Shown one piece after another: positions 6,521 to 11,645 of a stretch of DNA of 11,645 nt (within the stretch, counting starts at the first letter, position 1; every line of letters starts with the position of its first letter). Below the pieces are notes generated by a model. The model had not been told where the DNA came from. It saw nothing but the letters and a program-made list of their open reading frames with translations, and made no database searches. The stretch is from Candidatus Latescibacterota bacterium (GTDB lineage Bacteria; Latescibacterota; 4484-107; B68-G9), in assembly GCA_012961755.1 (NCBI GenBank), contig DTYS01000265.1:1-11645 (forward strand), given 5' to 3'. A program made the translations under genes and the position numbers.

Positions 6521-9295
6521 ATGTACAAGATGTTCCGGTTTGCTTCGGTTGTGGCCCTGCTCATTTTGGGCTCATCATCGCATGCCCAGCTGCTCTTCAA
6601 GGGCGGCGAGCCCTATGTGAATTACGCCTACGAGGGATATCGACCGTATGAATCCGTGCTGTTCGGCAGGGACCGCAGGCCCCAGTTCGACGAACTCGGG
6701 CAGTTCCTCATGAATGGAATAAGGGTCTTCGAACTTCGAGAGTTCCGGACCATCTATCCCACCCCCGGCACCCTCATAGCCAAACCGGAGTTCTATCAGG
6801 ATTACTTAAATCGTCTCGTCATCTCCAAGGAGAGCTACGGGGGAGGGATCTCCCGCCTCATAGTGGGAGACTACATACGCACGAAGTTCACCTCCCTCAC
6901 CTTGGACAAGGCCACGATAAACGGAATCCGCTTCGACAGGGACTTCAGCCCTTGGTCCCTCGTCCTGGTAGCTTCCCGTGAGGACTTTCCCATCTTCGAG
7001 GCCCTAGGCAACGCTGACTATAAGCTACACGGCGAGGAAGGAAGCCTTTTCAAGCCCTCCCGGGCCGTGTACCTGCTTGGAGGTGACCTCAGGGCCCAGT
7101 TTATGGGCCTGGATGTAGGTGTGAGCTGGGTCAACCAATACCGCACTGACAGCTTCAAGACCTTATCCGAAAACAGCATAAAGGGTACCCTCCCCGCCAC
7201 CGGACATCCCCCCCTCTGGCTTGTGGTCAGGGTGGCAGACCAGGACCCGGACGACGATTTAGGCGTGAGGGTGAGGCAGGTGGTGCTAGCGCTCAACGGG
7301 AGGGTCCTAAGGTACCGCCCTGGCCCGTACGATAAGCTCCGTCCGGAGGAACTCACGCTCACTGTCACCCACCAACCGGAGAGGACCATCATCCCGCCTG
7401 TAAGGCGCGACAACATGAACAATCTGGTCATTCCCTTCCCACACCTCCTCCCAAACCCTCAAGGGTTCTATGAGATAAGCGGAAAGGAGTGCATACTCTT
7501 CTGGTTCAGGGTACCGAGCATCTTTGCCGACGGCCTTGACACGACAGTGGTAAACCGTGCTCGGATAGATGTAGAGGTCTCCGGAGATTACGAGATAGCC
7601 CTCTCCGAGGTCTTCGACGGGGACTCCTTCAACCCGGCCACGTATTTCTACACGGCCGCAAGGGCTAAGGGCCGTCCGAGGGACCTGGACGACTTCCGTT
7701 GGGTGAGGGTACACTACGGAAGGCAGACCGGACGAATGTTGGCGAGCTTCCACATAGATTTGGACAGGAAAGGCTACATGTTCCATGCGGAATACGTCCG
7801 CAACTTCTCGTTCCGCTCGTATCCTGCCCTTGTCCCGACCTTCGCACGCCACGTAGAACATCGGACCTATGCATGGTACGCCATCTTCCGTCGGGACTGG
7901 GATTGGGCGAGCTTGGGAGGGGAGATCTTCGATATAGCTGCGGACTACTCCACGGCCCTTGTGGTCCAGGACGATCAGTACGCCACCTACTACAAGCTGA
8001 AGACGAGTCCCTTTTCATATCCCAACTTCCACGAGCCGGACCTTCCCAGCAACTTCGACCTCACCAACACTATAGTCTTCAACACTGTGGACGATAACGA
8101 CGACAAGGACAGGTACCCGGACCAGTACTTCCTCCGTAAGACCACCGGGCTCACCGGAGGAAGGTACATAGAGGACCCCGACGGGGTCTTCCCCGGATTG
8201 GACAGCGACCTCAACGGTCGTCCCGACATAAACGAGAACGCCAACCGCATCCCGGATTACTACGAGCCGTTTCTCTGCTATAAGGTCAACCCCGATGCAT
8301 ACGAATATGGGGACGACTTCAACAACAACGGGGTCATAGACGAAAGGGAGGATGACCTGAAGCCGGACTACCCGTACGACCCGGACAGGAGGGGCTTGAA
8401 CCTGTTCGCGCAGTTACGTCCCCTGAAGGGGTTGAAGCTCACGTTTGGACATTACACCGTCCGGGCACCTTACGGAGGAAGGCGTTCGGACGCTACCTAT
8501 GGAAAGGTAGAATATAGGTGCCGTTTCCCGTTCCTCATAGATCTGTACTTGGCTGACGACTTTAAGAGCGTCAGAGACGACATAAGGGACGATGTCTTCG
8601 GGCTTCCTAGGGACCCGATATATTTCGAGCCGGACGTTATACCTCTAGCTTATCCGACGGAACAGGAGAGGCTCAACCCTTTGGGCACGGCCGTGCTCCA
8701 GAGGGACCCACTTCTCATGAGGGACAGCTTCGTAAACACGGCCTACCTGCACGCTCGCTTCCTCCGGGTGCCGAATCTGAACCTCGAATTCAGTCTAAAG
8801 TATCAGGACAACTTCCAGCGCAGGACGAGGTTCCAACCCGAGAACCGGATCCGTGACTTGGCCGCCGTGGTCAAGGCGGACTATACCTGGAACCCCTGGG
8901 GACAGCTCTTCGTCCGACCACAGTTCAAATGGCTCGGCAGGCGCTACACTGATGACCGGAAGGTCATCTTACCGGTCCGCGAGAGCTTCCTCTTCCCTAT
9001 ATTGCGGGTAGAGTATCACCTCTCCCCCCGCACTGCTATCAAGTTCGGGGCGCAGGGCTTCCCGTTCTTCAAAAGCACGTACCGCAACGGGGAGGTCCCC
9101 GAGGCAGATTTCGATTCGGAGACATATGTGTTCCTCGTAAGTAACACATCCACCTGCGTGGGATACAAGATCAACGTCAACTTAGGGTACGAACTGCGGA
9201 GGAGGATCTTTCTGGAGAGGAGCCGGAGCGAACAGAACATAGACTATTCCAGGCTCTTCTTCCGGGTCATAGTCGGGCTGAGGCCGTTTACCTGA
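6521..9295 (+). CDS. Putative calcium-binding outer-membrane beta-barrel protein, paralogue 2 of 3
   Basis: This gene encodes 924 residues. The ATG lies one base after the TGA of the preceding gene (TGATATG), with only a weak TAGG upstream, so start by termination-reinitiation is likely. A second in-frame ATG at 6530 would also leave an intact signal peptide. The signal peptide is MYKMFRFASVVALLILGSSSHAQ, cut after SHA. Collinear with paralogue 1 are the RLIVGDYIRTKFTSLTL block (residues 112-139), a DPDDDLGVRVRQVVLALNGR beta segment (~244-263), the RAKGRP...HYGRQTG...FHAEYVRNFSF block (375-435) and an acidic module (523-625). The acidic module contains DNDDKDRYPD, DSDLNGRPD and DFNNNGVIDERE, a full EF-hand-type loop. 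A beta-strand-rich C-terminus includes IKFGAQGFPFF (positions 840-850) and ends RLFFRVIVGLRPFT. Similarity to paralogue 1 is clear only in blocks, indicating an old duplication. Function is unknown; a structural or transport role at the cell surface is inferred. Confidence 0.92.
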   Translation: MYKMFRFASVVALLILGSSSHAQLLFKGGEPYVNYAYEGYRPYESVLFGRDRRPQFDELGQFLMNGIRVFELREFRTIYPTPGTLIAKPEFYQDYLNRLVISKESYGGGISRLIVGDYIRTKFTSLTLDKATINGIRFDRDFSPWSLVLVASREDFPIFEALGNADYKLHGEEGSLFKPSRAVYLLGGDLRAQFMGLDVGVSWVNQYRTDSFKTLSENSIKGTLPATGHPPLWLVVRVADQDPDDDLGVRVRQVVLALNGRVLRYRPGPYDKLRPEELTLTVTHQPERTIIPPVRRDNMNNLVIPFPHLLPNPQGFYEISGKECILFWFRVPSIFADGLDTTVVNRARIDVEVSGDYEIALSEVFDGDSFNPATYFYTAARAKGRPRDLDDFRWVRVHYGRQTGRMLASFHIDLDRKGYMFHAEYVRNFSFRSYPALVPTFARHVEHRTYAWYAIFRRDWDWASLGGEIFDIAADYSTALVVQDDQYATYYKLKTSPFSYPNFHEPDLPSNFDLTNTIVFNTVDDNDDKDRYPDQYFLRKTTGLTGGRYIEDPDGVFPGLDSDLNGRPDINENANRIPDYYEPFLCYKVNPDAYEYGDDFNNNGVIDEREDDLKPDYPYDPDRRGLNLFAQLRPLKGLKLTFGHYTVRAPYGGRRSDATYGKVEYRCRFPFLIDLYLADDFKSVRDDIRDDVFGLPRDPIYFEPDVIPLAYPTEQERLNPLGTAVLQRDPLLMRDSFVNTAYLHARFLRVPNLNLEFSLKYQDNFQRRTRFQPENRIRDLAAVVKADYTWNPWGQLFVRPQFKWLGRRYTDDRKVILPVRESFLFPILRVEYHLSPRTAIKFGAQGFPFFKSTYRNGEVPEADFDSETYVFLVSNTSTCVGYKINVNLGYELRRRIFLERSRSEQNIDYSRLFFRVIVGLRPFT
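6854..6937 (+). repeat. Conserved N-terminal block, copy 2 (coding)
   Basis: RLIVGDYIRTKFTSLTL to NGIRFD, 28 codons, ungapped match to the blocks in the neighbouring paralogues and at almost the same residue number (112) as copy 1 (111). Confidence 0.8.
8087..8395 (+). repeat. Acidic Asp/Asn-rich, EF-hand/TSP3-like module, copy 2 (coding)
   Basis: It shows VDDNDDKDRYPD, GVFPGLDSDLNGRPD, PFLCYKVNP, and the loop DFNNNGVIDERE at 8315-8350. This loop meets the EF-hand pattern including Gly at position 6, a hydrophobic residue at 8 and Glu at 12. It closes at PDYPYDPDRRG. Confidence 0.72.
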
Positions 9296-9299
9296 GGAG
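9295..9299 (+). promoter_or_regulatory. Ribosome binding site of gene 5 overlapping the stop of gene 4
   Basis: AGGAG starts on the last base of the TGA stop (TGAGGAG) and ends 6 bases before GTG 9306. It is the strongest Shine-Dalgarno in the window after that of gene 2. It decides the GTG start and implies coupled translation. Confidence 0.8.
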
Positions 9300-9305
9300 C
9301 CCATC

Positions 9306-11645
9306 GTGCTCTATCTTCTTAGGTCCCTGCTGTGTATACTGTGCGTCTTTCCTCCTGCGCAGGGGGAGGAAAAAGAGCTCAGGCTGGGCGTGCCCACGGT
9401 GCTCCCGGAACAGCCGTTCGTGGGTAGATTTTACGGCATGCGCTATAAAAACTACGGGGCGGAGGACTATCCGAGGTCTCCGACGAGCGTATATCCTTAT
9501 GTAAGCAACGAACGCAACTTCTACAGCCTCCTGGGGGACTCACTGCTCTACGGTTCCGAGGTGGTAAGATGGATAGAGGACAGGGGCATAGGTATAGAGC
9601 CGGGTGGAACGGACCTTAGGGAGAAGTTCGCCCACGGCCAGATAGGATTCAGCTTCAGGGAACTGTTCAACAACGTGGTGGTCGCAAAGGACGGGACGGA
9701 CAGTTGGCAGGCTAGCCTCATATACGGCAACGAGGTCCGTACCAAGTTCACCCCACTGACCTTCAAGATGGCGAACTTGGACGGGCTCAGGCTGGACGTG
9801 GCGACGAAGCACGACAAGTTCTCGGCGATATTCTCCCGCATCCACGCCCCGCTTCTGACCTCCGCTATGCACGGCAGGGGCAGGGACCATCCCGTCAAGG
9901 CCAAGACCATCCTTCTGGGCGCGCACTACGAACGTCGGGTGGGGTTTCTAAACCTCGGGGCGACCTTCGTGAACGTCCACCAATACGAGCCCCTCATGTC
10001 CAATGGGGCCCAGAGCCTAAAAGGGGTCCCGGCGGCTGTACAGAACGCTCCTGCGCCCATAGCGATACGCATCTCCGACGATTCCCCTCAGGACGGGGTA
10101 GGAGGCCCTGTGCTCTACGATGTTAAGGTATACGTGAACGGGGTGGAACGCACGCTGGATACCCAGCCTTTCATAGTACGCCTCCACAAGTGGGGGGACG
10201 AGAGGCAAACCTACGTCCAGGGGCTACTGAGCACGGGCGAGAGGAAGCCACTCTACCCCCGGGGCGGAAACTATCAGGTAGTAAACAGGGGGTCCATGTA
10301 CAACACCTACGACCCGTACATAGACTATTATTCGGGCGATGTAGATATATACTACCGAGGGTACGACTTCCCATTCTGGATAGATCACATCTACTACAGG
10401 GACTTTAAGCTCTACGGCTCGGACCACCTCTATAACCCCGGCCATCCGAAGACCAAGAAGGACATAACCGTCCACACCGAATTTGCCCACGAACTGGCGG
10501 AACCTTCCGGGGACTTCAAGCTCATCCTGATGGACGACCTCCCACAGCAGTTCGACGGGAGGGAGTACGGAATACTCTACGTGAACCTGGAGCTCATCGG
10601 GAGGAACACGACGATAAGGTCAGTCCATGTGGACCTTACGCTGGCCAACGACTACAGGGTAGAATTCTCGGAGATAGACCTGGCCAATTCCAAGCCGAAC
10701 CCTCGGGACCGGTACCGGTACGCTACCTTCTTCCGCACGGTCGCAAAGGCGCCCGGCAACCCTAAGGACGGACGGACAAGAGTGGTGAGGGTCAAGGTAG
10801 GCGTGCCCACAGGTCTGAGCATATATAGCGTTAACGCATATGGGGTCTTGGCCGGCTTCAGGATAAACGCGGAGTTCGCCAAGAGCAGCAGCTTCCTCCA
10901 ATACGCAAGCGGCCCTCCCACCCCCAGGGTACCCCTAGACGCCCTCAGCATCAACGCCCGGAACAGGGAGGATAACCCCGGCCAAAGGCACACCGTAAGC
11001 GACAAAGCTTACTACTTGACGGTCCAGAAGGACTTCGGTAGGTTCGGCTTCGGTGGGGAGTACTTCTACATGGGACCCCTCTACACCACCGAATTTTGGA
11101 GCTACGTGGGAAGGGACGAGGTGGACCTATTTGGGAACCCCATAGCATACAACAACACGATGATACATCGTCTCGTGGAGGACAACGACGACGACGACCG
11201 TTATCCCGACAGTTGGTACGTGGAGTACGCTAACAGGCTCCAGGCACAGTCCGACCTGGACGGCGTGTTCCCGGGCCAGGACGAGGACCACGACGGCATC
11301 CCCGACACCAACCGGGACTTCGATACAAGGCCTGACTACACCCAGCCCTTCCTGATGTACTACAGCGACCCCCAGGTGTACGACTACGGGTTGGACCTCA
11401 ACCACAACGATTGCATAGATGCAAGGGAGAACGACTACGAGGCGGACCTCCCGTACGATACCGACTTGAGAGGGTTCCACATATATGGTAACTACCGTAT
11501 CCTAAAGAAGAGGTTGAGCTTAACGCTCGGGGTCCTGGACGCCCATCAGATAGCAGGGGATGCTCCGAACAGGGACCTCTACGGCCGGCTCACCTACGAG
11601 GGGAGCTTCCCCATGCTCGGCGACTTCTTCGCCAACCTCACCCTC
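9306..11645 (+). CDS. Putative calcium-binding outer-membrane beta-barrel protein, paralogue 3 of 3 (3' partial)
   Basis: From GTG 9306 the frame is open to the window end, giving 780 codons with no stop. The start gives a signal peptide (MLYLLRSLLCILCVFPPAQG) and follows AGGAG by 6 bases. Conserved blocks appear in the same order as in the two upstream genes: SLIYGNEVRTKFTPLTF (residues 137-164), DDSPQDGVGGPVLYDVKVYVNG (beta segment, ~259-280), KAPGNPKDG...VGVPTGL...INAEFAKSSSFLQY (475-533), and an acidic module (624-723). The acidic module contains DNDDDDRYPD, DEDHDGIPD and the EF-hand-type loop DLNHNDCIDARE. Unlike its siblings it has about 66-75 extra residues between the first two blocks, including a Tyr-rich stretch at 323-371. 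By comparison about 230 to 250 residues, including most of the predicted barrel, are missing beyond the edge. Function is unknown and inferred to match the paralogues. Confidence 0.9.
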   Translation, partial: MLYLLRSLLCILCVFPPAQGEEKELRLGVPTVLPEQPFVGRFYGMRYKNYGAEDYPRSPTSVYPYVSNERNFYSLLGDSLLYGSEVVRWIEDRGIGIEPGGTDLREKFAHGQIGFSFRELFNNVVVAKDGTDSWQASLIYGNEVRTKFTPLTFKMANLDGLRLDVATKHDKFSAIFSRIHAPLLTSAMHGRGRDHPVKAKTILLGAHYERRVGFLNLGATFVNVHQYEPLMSNGAQSLKGVPAAVQNAPAPIAIRISDDSPQDGVGGPVLYDVKVYVNGVERTLDTQPFIVRLHKWGDERQTYVQGLLSTGERKPLYPRGGNYQVVNRGSMYNTYDPYIDYYSGDVDIYYRGYDFPFWIDHIYYRDFKLYGSDHLYNPGHPKTKKDITVHTEFAHELAEPSGDFKLILMDDLPQQFDGREYGILYVNLELIGRNTTIRSVHVDLTLANDYRVEFSEIDLANSKPNPRDRYRYATFFRTVAKAPGNPKDGRTRVVRVKVGVPTGLSIYSVNAYGVLAGFRINAEFAKSSSFLQYASGPPTPRVPLDALSINARNREDNPGQRHTVSDKAYYLTVQKDFGRFGFGGEYFYMGPLYTTEFWSYVGRDEVDLFGNPIAYNNTMIHRLVEDNDDDDRYPDSWYVEYANRLQAQSDLDGVFPGQDEDHDGIPDTNRDFDTRPDYTQPFLMYYSDPQVYDYGLDLNHNDCIDARENDYEADLPYDTDLRGFHIYGNYRILKKRLSLTLGVLDAHQIAGDAPNRDLYGRLTYEGSFPMLGDFFANLTL
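9714..9797 (+). repeat. Conserved N-terminal block, copy 3 (coding)
   Basis: SLIYGNEVRTKFTPLTF to DGLRLD, 28 codons. It is the most diverged copy, shifted to residue 137 by about 25 extra N-terminal residues. Confidence 0.78.
11175..11474 (+). repeat. Acidic Asp/Asn-rich, EF-hand/TSP3-like module, copy 3 (coding)
   Basis: It shows VEDNDDDDRYPD, GVFPGQDEDHDGIPD, PFLMYYSDP, and the loop DLNHNDCIDARE at 11394-11429. It closes at ADLPYDTDLRG. The order and spacing match the other two copies, though Asp replaces Gly at loop position 6. Confidence 0.7.

Noticed and set aside
7208..7214. C7 tract in the second paralogue as a slippage site
   Set aside because: Encodes part of His-Pro-Pro-Leu in frame; no overlapping alternative product is evident.
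7307..7861. 184-residue minus-strand open frame
   Set aside because: Antisense to a conserved central block of the second paralogue; no protein-like domain pattern.
9306..9365. Lipoprotein signal peptide in the third paralogue (two Cys in the hydrophobic core)
   Set aside because: The residues before each Cys (SLL and CIL) do not fit a lipobox, and the siblings have ordinary AxA-type cleavage sites.

Overview
The window looks like part of one co-directional operon for surface or secreted proteins. Five genes lie on the + strand, separated by only 68, 14, 1 and 10 bases. The first gene is cut at the left edge and the fifth at the right edge, so both the promoter and the end of the operon lie outside. 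No RNA genes, insertion sequences, CRISPR arrays, origins or minus-strand genes can be supported.

Organism: genes 1 and 2 end in C-terminal modules of the kind used as sorting tails for the type IX secretion system (T9SS). These are a YPNPF-type tail in gene 1 and an FSPN.D.VND-type tail in gene 2, both overlapping the FlgD Ig-like fold. With Sec signal peptides and beta-barrel-like proteins, this points to a diderm of the FCB superphylum (Bacteroidota, Ignavibacteria, or candidate phyla such as KSB1, Marinimicrobia or WOR-3). The exact phylum cannot be read from the sequence. The DNA is moderately GC-rich, yet AGG (Arg) and ATA (Ile) codons are very frequent, a pattern common in thermophiles; this is only suggestive.

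Layout: (1) 3-1634, 3' part of a secreted protein with a FlgD-like Ig module, a propeller-like middle and a T9SS-type tail. (2) 1635-1702, an intergenic region with a perfect 12-bp GC-rich hairpin capped by a GNRA tetraloop. (3) 1703-3820, a secreted multidomain protein with a jelly-roll-like N-terminus, an F5/8 type C (discoidin) domain, two further beta-rich domains and a FlgD/CHU_C-like tail. (4) 3835-6519, 6521-9295 and 9306-end, three tandem, strongly diverged paralogues of about 890 to 1,000 residues. Each has a signal peptide, a conserved N-terminal block, a central beta-rich domain and an Asp/Asn-rich module with a perfectly placed EF-hand-type loop. The two complete copies end in a beta-strand-rich region that looks like an outer-membrane barrel. 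I do not recognise this family.

Working model (inference): the three paralogues sit in or on the outer membrane, perhaps calcium-stabilised. The two secreted proteins are exported and attached to the surface, where their carbohydrate-binding-type domains face the environment. The most interesting feature is the paralogous family with its ordered, collinear conserved blocks, encoded with two differently tailed T9SS-type cargo proteins.
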